Shown here: positions 1 through 11,331 of the stretch, one piece after another
Layout: the number at the start of each line of letters is the position of its first letter
Position numbering within the stretch: the stretch's first letter is position 1
Assembly: GCA_000277445.1 (NCBI GenBank)
Contig: AJWJ01000184.1
Span: forward strand, 1-40,393
DNA length: 40,393 nucleotides
From: Polysphondylium violaceum
Taxonomy: Eukaryota > Evosea > Eumycetozoa > Dictyosteliales > Dictyosteliaceae
Direction of reading: 5' to 3'
Translations under genes and position numbers: made by a program
The notes under the pieces: generated by a model
What the model saw: only the letters and a program-made list of their open reading frames with translations
Database searches by the model: none
What the model was told of the DNA's origin: nothing

Positions 1-183
1 GGTGTTGCCTCAATATAAAACTGTAAAATAATTTAGAAAAAAAAAAAAAAAAATTAATAAAAAAAAAAAAATTAATAAAAAAAACTTTTTTAGATCTCCA
101 ACACAAACACAAATTAAATTCTGCAGAGACTTATTTATCTACAGATCAAACACAATACAATTGTATTGATTGATGTGGTGAGT

Positions 184-282
184 ATGATGGCGGGCAAGTA
201 CGCAAAATTAGATTCCAAGTGTATCGATGATAAAATATTCTATCTGTTGTGTTGCTGTATTCCCTCTGTTGTTGATTATTGA
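184..282 (+). CDS. candidate 32-residue ORF, unproven
   Basis: A short ORF opens with two Met codons (MMAGKYAKLDSK...) and ends with a Cys-rich tail (YLLCCCIPSVVDY). Its base composition is richer in G and C than the flanking poly(A)/poly(T) sequence. A GTGAG splice-donor-like string lies just upstream. I recognise no family. It could be chance, a small protein, or an exon of a gene that begins before the window. Confidence 0.2.
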   Translation: MMAGKYAKLDSKCIDDKIFYLLCCCIPSVVDY

Positions 283-884
283 TTGTTATTTATTAAATAA
301 TGGAATTGGTCCTATGGTGGCGTTTTTGGTGGTGGGGCAAAGCGAGGATGTTTTTTTTTTTTTTGAAAAAAAATTTTATCCAAAATAGTTAATGATTTTT
401 GATATTGATTGAGTTCGAACCTCGTAGACTAAAAATACCTCCAACAATAGAGATTTTAAGAAGGTGTAACTGACAAAAAAGAAAAGGACATAAACACTGA
501 ATGTCTTACACTTTTCTGTGACTAACTAGCAATCATCCACAACAATCCCCTCTCTAAATGATCCTGGATGAGTGGATTTTAGATGAAAGGATTTTTAGAT
601 CTAAATCTATAAAATAAAAATACTGATAGATTAGTTTTACTACTATTTAGCTGATGAAGCTGATGATGATGATGGAATAATTTAGAATTCTGCTTTAAAA
701 AAAAAAAAACAAAAAGTAAAAAACAAAAATAAAAAACAAAAAATAATTTCAATTGTTTATTTCTTCACCACACATATACAAATATATCTACACACATAAT
801 TATATATATATCCACCCCCACCACACTATTTTTAAACAACAACAATAACAAATTTAGACAACAAAACCAAGTATTTATCGATAA
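283..884. other. intergenic stretch, AT-rich
   Basis: No gene was recognised here. It holds poly(T) and poly(A) tracts, a palindrome TTTAGATCTAAA near 595-606 and a run of GAT repeats near 652-675. A GTTCGAAC string near 411-418 looked like a tRNA T-loop, but no cloverleaf can be built around it. The last 100 bases are probably promoter and leader for the microprotein that follows: CA-rich, then AT-rich. Confidence 0.5.
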
Positions 885-1031
885 ATGGAGAGTCCTAGTG
901 GTTTAAATTTAGATAAAATATCATTTATCATTGGCGCAGTCGTAATGATAGTCGGTGTCGTAGTTCCCCTATCTATTATGATCTACAAGAATAAAAAAGT
1001 CTTTTCCCATATAAAGACAACAAAGCAATAA
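885..1031 (+). CDS. 48-residue single-span membrane microprotein
   Basis: The ORF reads MESPSGLNLDKISF, then a hydrophobic stretch at about residues 13-33 (IIGAVVMIVGVVVPLSIMIY), then a basic tail (KNKKVFSHIKTTKQ). This is the layout of a one-pass tail- or signal-anchored protein of the ER or mitochondrial membrane. The positive-inside rule would put the lysine-rich C-terminus in the cytosol or matrix. The start is the first ATG after an AT-rich leader, and the stop is followed by a CA-rich 3' region. It is convergent with the SET1 gene. I cannot assign a family; small subunits of respiratory, translocase or oligosaccharyltransferase complexes have this size. Coding status rests on length, the clean membrane span and codon use. 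Confidence 0.6.
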   Translation: MESPSGLNLDKISFIIGAVVMIVGVVVPLSIMIYKNKKVFSHIKTTKQ

Positions 1032-1466
1032 TACCTCATACATATTCACACACTCTCACACGCACACACATAATACATATATGGTTTATTCTTTTTCAAC
1101 AACAACAACAACAAATATAGTTTTATAAAAGAGAATCCAACAAAAATGATACTTTTGAAGTGCTCTTTCTAAAACAATATAAGTTCCACTTTCAGCATTT
1201 TAAGCAAATTGAATAGAAAATAGCAAACAACAACAACACAACAACTCGATACAAATAGTCAACGCTAAATAAACACAGTTAATCGATATGGACACATAAA
1301 AAATAAACAATTGGATAGATACAGACTTGAATATATATAGTAAAGCGATATATATATATGGTATACAAATAATAAACCAATACAAATATTATTACAAAAA
1401 AAAGAAAAAAAGGCTTTTAAACTTTATTTGGAAATATATATATTGTTGCTGATGTTGATGAGTGTG
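1032..1466. other. 3' intergenic region between convergent genes
   Basis: AT-rich sequence with CA and CAA repeats and TATATA runs between the stop codons of the microprotein and SET1. It would contain both 3' UTRs. The open frame on the minus strand here is low-complexity and I do not regard it as a gene. Confidence 0.5.
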
Positions 1467-4400
1467 TTAATTAAGAGTTCCTCTACATTTAGGTGATTTA
1501 CAAAGACAAGGAATCTTTACATCTTCAAGAGGGAATTTATAGTCGTATGTGATCTCCTCACCCACACTGATATCTTTTTTAGCATAGATAATGATTTTCT
1601 TTTGTGTGCCAATGTTTAAAATCTTTGCTATACAATTTGGATCACAACAATGATTGATAAATCTAGCCAGATTGCCCTTGAGTGTGGCGTCAATGATGGT
1701 GTCATCGTCGATTCTAAATAGATAACTGCTGCCAATACCTTTTTTCACATAACGTTTCTCTCGTTCATCGGCAACCTTTTGACGAATGACTTCGCCAATG
1801 TACTCGATGACCATGTCTTTGGCGGCAATAGGCTCCATGGCAAAGAGACCCCAGTCGTGAATGGCTGATCGTTGGTATTTGATTCTCTTGGTTTTGAGTT
1901 TGAGTGATGAGGCAGTGAGTAGGTGATCACCTGCCAATCTGTTGTCATATCTTGAGGATCTTGCCGACTTTGACGAGGCAATGTCAAAATCTGCTGAAGC
2001 ACTCGTCGTTGTTCCACTTGCCGCGGCACTACTGGCCCCTCTGGCCTTGGTAGTCAACAATGCATTCATTTGCCTCTTTTTCTCCTCTGTATGTTGTAGC
2101 ACTCTAGTGATACCATCAGTACGTGCACTATTGGTGGCATATACAATCTCTTCTTCCTCCTCCTCCTCCTCTTCTTCCTCTTCATGAAAAGCATCTTTAC
2201 TTCGTTGTTTTTGCTTTTGTTGGTGAATGTTGTCGCTGTCAGAGTGATTATCATAATAGTCGTCGTCATCGTCGTCATCATGCTCGATAATTTGATCAAA
2301 ATCTTCTTCAGACTTGGTGGATAAAAGTTGATTGATCGTCGAATCCTTCATAATCTCTTGCATATAGTAAGCATCTTCATCATCTTCATCCTCATCAAAA
2401 TGTGGTGGTGATATATTCTTGATGGATCTCGTTTGCTTTTTGCTTTGTTGTTGTTGTTGTTGTTGTTCCTTATGATGGTGATGATGACTTTTACGTGGCA
2501 TCTTTCCAGATGTTGTCGATTTACGATTGGATTTCTTGTTGTCGACCTCATTATCCAAATAATCTTCATCACCTGATAAATCTGTACCGGTTACAGAATG
2601 ATTGTCTTGTTCATCTTGTTCTTCATCATCTTCATCTTCATCTTCAGAGTAATAGGCATTATTGTTTCTACTCGTCTTACGACCATTGACATTATTTACA
2701 TTATTATTACTATTATTAGGTGTAGGTGTTTTCTTTTTATGAACAACAACTTCTTCATCACTTTCATTGTCACTAAAGTAATGTTTCTTCTTTTTAGTTT
2801 GGTTCGATTCACTCTTTGGCTTGGCTTTTTTGAATGATGGAATTGAATGAATGTCCAATTTACTTTTACTGCTATGACTAGTAGTTATAGAGTGATTGGC
2901 TTCATTATTATTACTAATGTTACTACTACTACTATTACTAGTATTACTTGTTGGTTTTGTTGATGTGGATGATTGTGATGTTGATGATAAATTACCACCA
3001 TTAGACAAGGGCACAACGACTGGTTCTTGGTGTTTTTGTTCAGCAGATTTCACAGATTGGAATATCTCTGGCTCCACTATATGCTTTTGAGCATCTTTGG
3101 CAGAGATTGACAACAACTCTGTGCTGACCAACATCGTGCAAATCTCTAATAAATAATTTTCATTTTCAAATAGATTAAACTGTTGCTGTTGATTCTGCTT
3201 TTGTTGTTGCTTGTCATCTTGTTGTTGCTGTTGTTCTTTTAATTGTATATTCACCAATTCAATATTGATAGCATCGGTTGTTTTGCTGTTTACATTTAAT
3301 TTAGTATTGTATCCTTCTAAATACGATCCATTCAACACAGAGATGGCCCTGTCTCTGCTATCGGATGATCTGAAATCAATGTACCAAAACTGCTCGTCAG
3401 AATACACATTGATGGGATCAAAGATCTTAAAGTGACGAAGTAGTTTGTTTGTGATTCGTTTCTTTTCCACTGCACTCATGTTGAGATCCATGTTTGGTGT
3501 TTTGGGTATTTGTACAGAATAGGGTGATGGTTGAAGTGTACTAAACTTTGATTTAAATGTTTTAGTTGGTGTTGCTGTCGTTGTTGTTGCTGCTGTTGTC
3601 GTTGCTGTAGTTGATGTTGTTGGGGTTGATGTATTATTACTATTGGTATTAGTCGTTGTCGGTGTTGCAGATGCTCTGTTTGGTGTACTGTTTAATGCAG
3701 ATGCTGCGGTCGATGATGGTGTAGCAGATGCTCTATTTGGTGTATTTGAAGTTGGTGTTGAATGAATATGAATGGAGTTTCCATTGATGGGTAAATTACC
3801 TGATGAATTTGATACTTCTAATGATGATGATGTTGTTCTATTTGATAGCGGTGATAAATGATGGTGGTGAAGATGTTGTTGATGGTGATATTGTTGATGA
3901 TGATAATGAGATGCATGTATTGGTAATGGTGGTGGCGGTGGTTGTACAATTGCTATTTATCTATTTGTTAGTCAATCTACTCTTTATCTATTACACTACT
4001 ACTATTCCTTATACATACATTTTGAAAAGATAAAGTGTGGATATAGTTCATAGTTTGGAGAAAGTGGATCTGTTGGATGATTTGGATCATATTCGTCAGA
4101 ATCTAATTGCTGTTGTTGTTTAAAAGAAATCATTGTTGATGGTGTAGAGGTAGCTGGTGATGATGATGAATAAGATGTATTATCATAATCAAAAATATTG
4201 ATATTATTTGTTGCTTTAATTCCAAACTGAGACATCCAGTCACCTGGTGCAGCCTCTGCTGTTATATTTCCATATTCAGAGATACCAAAATCCTTTATTA
4301 ATCTTTCTGTTGCTCTAACTTTTGGCTAAATACAATATATGATGATAGCTATTAATACAAATACTCTTATTACATATGTATATCACTACCAGTAACAACA

Positions 4401-5980
4401 ACAATACATACCATTGCAGAATTTAAAATATCTTGAAATATACTTTGAGATAGAGAACCACGTGGATCTAAATTAATCTTTACCACTCTATTCATAATCA
4501 TTGGTGATTGAGAGAAGAGTCTAATCGATGTAAGTGCAGCAACGGAATCATAAAACTTGATCGTTGCCACACCTAAACTTTGATTTGTTTTGGGATGATA
4601 GAATATCTTTACTCGTTCAACCGCACCATATCTATTAAATATATCTTGGAGTTGTTTTTCATTTACCGCTGTATCCAATTTAGATAGATGAATAGTACGT
4701 GGAAGATGTACTGTTTGACTGTTTCTGTCATTCTATTGTCTTATGATTAGTAGGTATATCTAATAATAGTCATCAAAATACAATATACTTACGTTGAAAT
4801 GAGGAATAAGTAACTCTAATGATGGTGTTGGTGTGTTGTAAACAGTGTTGTAATCTCTAGGATCAATTAAATGTGTACCAAATACACTTTCTATTGTGTC
4901 GCTTGGAGTGGTGAAACCATTTACACTGTGACCCTTAAAAGAACTGGAACTATTAGTTGATGATATTATATCACCACTTTCATCTATATCGGTTGAAAAC
5001 TGTGACATCAATCTCCAATTACCTCCTCTAGATCTAATCGGAAAGATATGGTTACTTTCATGCGCAAATCTAGGTTTACTTTTGAATTCTTTGGGCAAAT
5101 TTACAACATTTGAATTTGTTATCAGAGCATTAGTAGTAGATGGTTGTTGTTGTTGTTGTTTACTACTACCGCTACTAGTTTTATATCTAGATGATGACGA
5201 TGATTTACTAGATTTATATTTATATCCACCATTTTTAGATGATGATGGAGAGGTTGATCTTGAGCGTGAAGTATTGGTCGGTGATCTAGTACGTTTTTTG
5301 GTTGAACCACTATTGCTATGACGACGATGATGTCTTCTTCTCGACGACGATCTTGATCGATCATCATACTTTCCACTACTACGTCGTTTATAATGTCTTC
5401 TTTTATTTCTACTATTACTTCTACTTCGACTGCTACTTCTACTACTACTACCACTTCTACTCCTACTACTATTGCTACTATCACTACCACTACTATCACT
5501 TCGACTCTTACTTCTACTTCTCCCGCCGCCACTCTTTGACGATTTGTATTTCCCGCCACTGCCCTCTCTACGAGAATTCTTTACTTTAAACTGCTCGTCC
5601 TCTGAAGAGAATTGATCATAGTTTGAAACACGCTTAATGTTCCATTCATCAAATTGTTCTGAAGAGTGTTGGTGGTGTACAGAATCGTTGCTAAAGGAGT
5701 TACCACTACTATCTCCTTTATCCATTATGTCGTTGCTATTATTATTATTATTGTTGTTGTTGCTTGTCTTACTACTACTATTACTATCGATATCGATATC
5801 GGGATTACTTTTGCTTGCACTACTACTACCGCCACTACTATTACGGATATGATTGTTGTTTACAATAGTAGTATCGTCAGCATTTGATTGAACTGGTGCT
5901 TTGTTGGTGGTTGTTGTTGATGATGCTAATGTGTGTTGATGATTGATTGACTTTAGACTTGGAGCAACAGTTGCTTCCAT
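1467..5980 (-). CDS. set1: SET1-type histone H3 lysine-4 methyltransferase (COMPASS catalytic subunit)
   Basis: Four exons: 5980-4793, 4732-4412, 4325-4019, 3952-1467, with introns of 60, 86 and 66 nt. The joined CDS is 4302 nt (1433 residues). Order: low-complexity Ser/Arg-rich N-terminus (to about 290), RRM (about 407-490, RTIHLSKLD...GVATIKF), linker with Gln/Thr runs, a second RRM-like segment (about 771-815), long Asp/Glu/Asn/Gln tracts, a WDR5-binding (WIN) motif SARTDG at 1214-1219, n-SET, SET (about 1299-1414) with NHCCDPNC and EEITYDYKF, and post-[13 protein letters not shown] ending four residues before the C-terminus. RRM plus n-SET/SET/post-SET is diagnostic of SET1 rather than Trithorax/MLL. 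It methylates H3K4 in the nucleus within COMPASS, at active promoters. All catalytic motifs are intact. The exon joins are inferred from GT-AG sites, phase and RRM continuity. Confidence 0.93.
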
Positions 5981-6364
5981 TGCTTTTATGTAAAAAAAAC
6001 TACCCTTTTCCCTCCTTTTTTCAACAAGGGTGCAAAATGAAAAAATGAAAAAAAATTTGATAAATTTTTAAAAAAAATGTGCACACCGATAAATCTAAAA
6101 TTAAATTACATCGAATCTATCGATTGGAAATTTCCTGAAATACAAATAATAATAATAAGAATTTAAAATTCATAAACTTATTTTAATTTATTTTTTTAAT
6201 TATTATTTTTTTTGAATGATTTTTGAAAATAGAAAAAAAAAAAAAAACGGTAAAAAAAAGAAAAAAGTAAAAAAAAAAAAAACAAGGAAAAGATAAGGAT
6301 CCCGATTGGATCAGTAAATATGGATATGTGTGTGTTTAAATAGTAATAATAGTAATAATGATTT
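5981..6364. other. intergenic: SET1 promoter and capping-enzyme 3' region
   Basis: Extremely A/T-rich sequence with long poly(A) and poly(T) tracts, typical of dictyostelid promoters. SET1 begins on the left side and the capping-enzyme stop codon lies on the right. Nothing else was recognised. Confidence 0.5.
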
Positions 6365-8653
6365 TTAATGATAACTTTGGGTAGGTTTCATACTGGAAAA
6401 CATTGAAGATTTTAATCTGGACATTTCATCATCCCAATTGTCGTTTTCGGGTTTTAAAGGAATTCTGTATTTTAATTCCTCGTGAGAAAGATTTTCAGCA
6501 ATTGACTCCATTGTGTCCATTACGATGGTTATAAAGTTTCCTTTTTTTTTATCTGGTCTAGTTTGATGGAATTTCCATTTACCAATCTTTGGTTGAAAAG
6601 AACACTCGGCAATCACAATGGTTGGGTCTCTTGCTCTCTTTAATTCAATTCTTAGTTTCTCCATGTCTTCTGGAGAGAAATTGGCTTCTCTGCAATCGAT
6701 TTCAGTGTTTTGTGTGCCTGTGCAGCTGAGAAAGAATCTATTTTGTCTAAAATTGATTTTAAAATCAATGGTCCATTTATCCAAATACTTCCACTTGAAT
6801 AAATTACTATTGGTAAATGTTTGGTATGGTACATCTGGTGTTAAAATTACACCATCTGTGAAATGATTTCTCCTTTTATCAATAAATGTTCTTTCTCCAT
6901 TACCTCTATCCCTATATTAATTTATTATTATAATTAATATCGCGTACATGTCAAAGGCTTTTAAAATAAATTAAAACTACTTACTTTATACAATTAAAAA
7001 CTTCATGAATCTTTTCTTTTGGATGGAATACTTTTCCAAGTATTTCAAATGGAGTTGAAATGTGTTCAATTTCTTGACGAAGTTGAGAAATAATTTGGCC
7101 AATGACACCGAGCCTTTGTGATAAATTGACATGATAAAATGCTTCATTGTTTACGGCCAAAACATCAAATATTAGATACACTGGTTTATGAGTATTTAAA
7201 TTTCTAACCATTTCTCCATCAATCAATGTTCCACGTCCAAAAAGAGTATGTAAAACACTGCACAGTGTACATTATTAGTATTAAATTATATTTCTACTAT
7301 TAAAACCACATCCAATTACTTACTCGTAATCTTTAATTGAATAAAAATCAAAATGTCTATCAATTAAAAAACTTCTATTATTAGTGATTAGAATCATATA
7401 TCTAATACCATCAGTTTTTTCAGATGCAAAGTATCTATTGCTTTGTACTTCTAAAAAGTTCTTTTTACTAAAATTCACAGGCATAGCGCCTGGAAACATT
7501 TCTCTCTTCTTTTCGGTTTTGGGTAAATAACTGTATAATCTTTCTCTAAGTTCATAGATTTCTTGAACATTTTCCACTTTTTCCAACGAAATATCGGCAA
7601 ATGATAATCCTCCTTTTTGTATAGATGTAATTAAAAATCTTACCTATACAAGCAGTGAAGTTAGTAAATAGTAGTCATTAATAATCAATAATACTTACAT
7701 ATTGAATAAACTCGTTTAATAAATTTGTTAGAGATTGTTTGTCAGTGTTTTGTTTGATTGAACTTGTGTAGAGTTCAATTTCAACTTCAAACAACTCCTC
7801 GGGTAGACCACCTTTGGGATATACTACTACATGTGTGAGATCAACTTTCCAGTCTCTTTCATGAAAAGTGAATCTACTTTTATCTCTTTTCATACTGTAA
7901 TCCAAGGGCAGATGGGTGGGTGGTGGCATGGAGTCTTCTATAGAGAGCGATACTCTCATGTCATAGACTAGATTCGTAGATTGATCAAATGTAGTTCTGT
8001 CAGTCTTTGACTCTTTTCTTAGACATCTCTTGTTCTCTTCATCATATGTTATTCTATAGTCTGAGAATATGTAATCGGTTTCTTTTAAAAATTTTGGACT
8101 TCTCTTTTGCGACAAGGTTGCCAAGAGTGTATCAAAGTCCTCTTTAATCATACCGGGTTTAAAGTTTCCGCCTTCTGTGGCTCTAAACAACCCGATTCTA
8201 CCTTCAACTTCTAAATTATCTACATTGCTGCTGTCAACCTTTGTCATATCCAATATTCTATTTAAAAGATTCTCTGTTGAAAATGAATGACTCTTTGATT
8301 GCTGATGATGATTTGTTTTTCTATTATTGTTATGGATTATTATCGATTAATATATTGTTATTATTACAAAGTATCTTCAAACTCTTTGTCTGTCAATGAA
8401 TGATAAATGAAATGAAATGAAATAAAACACATGATAATGAACGATAATAATAGCATAACTCATTATGAAGAAGGAATAAGGGAAGAAATAGTCGTAATAT
8501 AATATATCTAATCAACAATTACCCGTGTTGATAAGAGTTCATTTCACCCAAAACAGTGTCTAATGGATCATGATTATCTGGTTTTGATTTCTTTTGTACT
8601 GCGCCACCGTCGACATGGTTTGATGTTCTTTTCACCGCTATATTACTATTCAT
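6365..8653 (-). CDS. bifunctional mRNA capping enzyme (RNA 5'-triphosphatase + guanylyltransferase)
   Basis: Five exons: 8653-8523, 8320-7699, 7643-7324, 7257-6985, 6911-6365; introns of 202, 55, 66 and 73 nt; 1893 nt, 630 residues. The N-terminal half is a triphosphatase-tunnel (Cet1-like) fold: a first glutamate strand, EVEGRIG (Glu81, Glu83), and a last one, EVEIEL (Glu222, 224, 226), the metal-binding pair of that family. The C-terminal half is the nucleotidyl transferase: motif I KTDGIR with the GMP-accepting Lys327, motif III TLIDGEMV, motif IV DGVIL and motif V KWKYLDKWTIDFKI, then an OB-fold tail. It removes the gamma phosphate from nascent Pol II RNA and adds GMP in the nucleus. There is no cap methyltransferase domain. 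The tunnel type, rather than the cysteine-phosphatase type of animals and plants, is fused to the transferase. The 202-nt first intron is longer than its neighbours and is the least certain join. Confidence 0.93.
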
Positions 8654-8886
8654 TATATTTATAAACTAAACAATCGTAATACTCTCAATACACATCAACA
8701 ACAAGTCTGCACAGAAATGAAAATGAAAAATATAGATGTTTTTTTTTTTTTTTTTTAAATTTTTTTAGTTTTTAGAGTTTGTTCGCCAAGAAATTTTTTT
8801 AAAAAAAAAAAAGATATTCAACCTCACAGCTTCAAACTTTTGGAAGTCTATTTCCAAGATGAAAATACTGATGCATACAATATCTT

Positions 8887-8894
8887 TTCAAGAA
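8887..8894. promoter_or_regulatory. heat-shock-element core TTCnnGAA
   Basis: TTCAAGAA is two inverted nGAAn units, the minimal heat-shock factor site, about 280 bp upstream of the Hsp20 start codon. A third unit in the right phase is not evident, although further TTC and GAA triplets lie between 8831 and 8863. The assignment rests on the consensus and the gene it precedes. Confidence 0.4.
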
Positions 8895-8998
8895 AAGGTG
8901 TTATATTTATTTGAATTATTATCCTTTATTTTGAAATAATAATAAACAAAAAAAAAAAAAAAAAAGAATGAAAAAAAAAAAAAAGCATTTCTATTTTT

Positions 8999-9014
8999 AT
9001 GGAAAATATTCCAT
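8999..9014. promoter_or_regulatory. inverted repeat ATGGAA-n4-TTCCAT upstream of Hsp20
   Basis: A perfect 6-bp inverted repeat with a 4-bp spacer lies about 55 bp upstream of the TATA box. The GAA/TTC arms resemble heat-shock units, but the 4-bp spacing is not the standard 2. It may be a variant heat-shock element or a MADS-type site. Confidence 0.3.
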
Positions 9015-9069
9015 ATCTGTCTTGAGGCCAAAAAGAATAAAGAAATCCCATTTTGGAAATTTGGAAAAG

Positions 9070-9077
9070 TATATAAA
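9070..9077 (+). promoter_or_regulatory. TATA box of Hsp20
   Basis: TATATAAA lies 93 bp upstream of the Hsp20 ATG, followed by a short A/C-rich leader. Position and sequence suit a strong inducible promoter. Confidence 0.6.
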
Positions 9078-9169
9078 CAGGACCAACAACTACAAGTTGC
9101 TCTCCATTCAAATATAATTTGAATTTATACAACAAATAACAATTATTAATCAAGAACAAAAGCAACACA

Positions 9170-9607
9170 ATGTCTTTATCACTTTTTAATCCATGGAACA
9201 TGGCTGGTAGAACAAGATGGGGCGAAGGGGATCTAATGCCAGAGTTTGATAAACAATTTAATAATCATATGGGAAATATGTGGAAACCAGTTATTGAAGT
9301 TAAAGAAAACGATAGTTCCCTCTCTATTAAATGTGAAATACCTGGAGTGAAAAAAGAAGATATTCATCTCGACATCTCACAAGGCCTACTCACTCTCAGT
9401 GGCGAAAGAGAGCAAGAGAAAAAAGAAGAAAATGAAAAATACCATAGCTTTGAACGAACCTATGGAAGATTTCAAAGAAGCTTTACTATTCCAGACAACT
9501 ACAATACGGAAGACATCAAGGCCAATTACACTGACGGTATCCTGAATATCTCTTTACCCAAAATAGAGCCAAGCAAAAAGGAATCAAAGAGAATAATGAT
9601 CGAATAA
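9170..9607 (+). CDS. small heat-shock protein (Hsp20 / alpha-crystallin family)
   Basis: An intronless 145-residue protein. After a short N-terminal arm beginning MSLSLFNPW comes the alpha-crystallin domain (about residues 38-135): VIEVKENDSSLSIKCEIPGV, GLLTLSGERE, YGRFQRSFTIPDN and the signature DGILNISLPK. The tail has an I-x-I motif (IMI), which docks into neighbouring subunits during oligomer assembly. The family binds unfolding proteins without ATP, mostly in the cytosol. A TATA box and heat-shock-element-like sequences lie upstream, consistent with stress induction. Lack of introns is common in heat-shock genes. Its stop codon faces that of the MFSD1 gene 140 bp away. Confidence 0.95.
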   Translation: MSLSLFNPWNMAGRTRWGEGDLMPEFDKQFNNHMGNMWKPVIEVKENDSSLSIKCEIPGVKKEDIHLDISQGLLTLSGEREQEKKEENEKYHSFERTYGRFQRSFTIPDNYNTEDIKANYTDGILNISLPKIEPSKKESKRIMIE

Positions 9608-9747
9608 AGTATTGTTATACTCATTATGATTAATTTAGATTTAAATTTAAAAAATAGATTTATTGTATATAGAGTGGGATTGAGATTTATAAAAAAAACG
9701 TGAGATTTAGATGAAAAATTAAAAATTACTATTACTACCAAACAAGT

Positions 9748-11331
9748 TTAATTATCATTATTGTCGTTAATGAGTAATGGTTTCTCTTCTTGATTGATTC
9801 TCTTTACCAAAGCCTTCATATCAGCAGCTGGAATGTTGATTGCTTTGGTCTTCAAATCAATAAAGATTAAAATAATGTGAATGGCAACACCAACACAAGC
9901 AATACCAACGAAAATGGATTCAGAGTATAAATAGTTGTTGTCTGTCTTTGTGAGGATGGCACCAATGATGAGGGTAACGATAGCAACACCAGCATTTTGG
10001 AAGGCAAAAGCTAAACCATAGGCAGTACCAAGACGTTTGGATGGTACAAGAGCTGGGAAAGTGACCCAGATACTGGCAGCCATGGTGGCATAACTGAGAC
10101 CCATAATAATCATACCAACGTATGGTGTGACGTGGGTGTAGGCGAGAATGATGTGGGCAACAGCCATACCGATAGAGGCGACAGTCATAAAGGTAAGATT
10201 TCTACCAAAACGATCGATAATGAAACCAATGATGGGTGAAGGGGCGGCAGTGTAGTATGGAATAGAGGCTAAAACACTGGCGTCACAACCGGGCCACTTG
10301 GTACCCAAGAATTGCTTGGCGTTGACGACATAGACAAACAATGGGACGTAAAAGAGGACAATGGCGAGGAAAATCAACCATAAAGAGACGGGGAATCTCT
10401 TGATGTCGGCCAATTGAACTGGGTCATTCTTGACGACACTCTTGTCTTTTTTGGCTCTGATGGCATCGAGAGCAATCAAAATAAGACAGGCGACAAAAGA
10501 GACACCGCAAGTGATGGCACCAAACCAAATGGCGTCGGCAGTGTTGAGTGCAGCAGCAATCTTTGGTGTGGTTTGGAAATTTACAGCACTACCAATTCTG
10601 GAGAAACCAAGAGTGACGGCAAATGCAAAATTAATGTCTGATCTACCGTTGAACCAAGTGGCACAAAATGTAGATTGTGCGACTGAAAGTGATTCACCAC
10701 CTAAACCGAAAATCATACGACCTACAACAGCCAACCAATAGAGTTTGAGTGAACCTGAAACTGCAAAAAGAATTTGACCAGACATGACAAGACAACAAAA
10801 GATCAATGCTCCTTTTCTAAGTCCAAAAACTGAATCAATTAAATATCCTCCAAAGAATACAATAACTGTATTTGGGAAATTGTAAACTGAATATAAAACA
10901 TTGAATTTATCACTTTGAATATTATATAACTATATGTAGAGTATGTGTGTTAGTTTTTGATCATTGATCATTGATTAATTGAATGAATCATATTATTATT
11001 CTCTTTTCTCTATGATTATATTGTCTATTTTATATTCTTTGTAATCAATAAAAGAAAGGAGTAGTTTTTTTTTTTTTTTTCTTTTGCTAAAAAAAAAAAG
11101 CGAGATAAAGATATGAGGTGAATTATTATCAATTGTTTGATACAATACAGCTTCGATATTTGTTTGAAAAGCACCTGGAATATCGTAAATATAGTAACTA
11201 CCAAAGGTAATCAAACAAATGAATAAAAGACCTAAATAACGAAAGAGATGAGATTTCAATGGTTGTTTTTGTGCTGGTGAGTTTGATCCATCCTCATTTG
11301 GAGTGAGGGGCTCGTTTTCTTCTGTAGCCAT
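9748..11331 (-). CDS. mfsd1: MFSD1-like major facilitator transporter (lysosomal)
   Basis: Two exons, 11331-11149 and 10929-9748, with a 219-nt intron; 454 residues (human MFSD1 has 465). Landmarks shared with MFSD1: LITFGSYYIYDIPGAFQTNI in span 1; YNFPNTVIVFFGGYLID in span 2; GRMIFGLGGESLSVAQSTFC in span 4; the cytosolic loop before FPVSLWLIFLA; and IIGFIIDRFGRNLTF in the second half. About 12 membrane spans are visible. Animal MFSD1 exports dipeptides from lysosomes with the partner GLMP. The C-terminus carries an acidic dileucine sorting signal, EEKPLL, which fits a lysosomal location. The exon join is strongly supported: the spacing between the QT and KF residues around the junction matches the human protein exactly. 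The 140-bp gap to Hsp20 holds both 3' ends. Confidence 0.9.

Larger units (their letters stand above)
8654..9169. promoter_or_regulatory. divergent promoter of capping enzyme and Hsp20
   Basis: This 516-bp gap separates two divergent genes. The capping-enzyme side is mainly poly(T)/poly(A). The Hsp20 side holds a heat-shock-element-like dimer, an inverted repeat, a MEF2-like box (CTATTTTTAT, 8991-9000) and a clear TATA box, each discussed separately. Confidence 0.55.

Noticed and set aside
405-430. tRNA-like T-loop string GAGTTCGAACCTC
   Set aside because: Only the loop and a 4-bp stem are present; no anticodon arm, D arm or acceptor stem can be formed on either strand.
1942-2187. Plus-strand frames antisense to SET1 (and similar shadows over CPSF1, MCM5 and LAP)
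   Set aside because: They mirror codon-biased or repetitive coding sequence on the opposite strand (Ser or Val runs) and show no independent domain.
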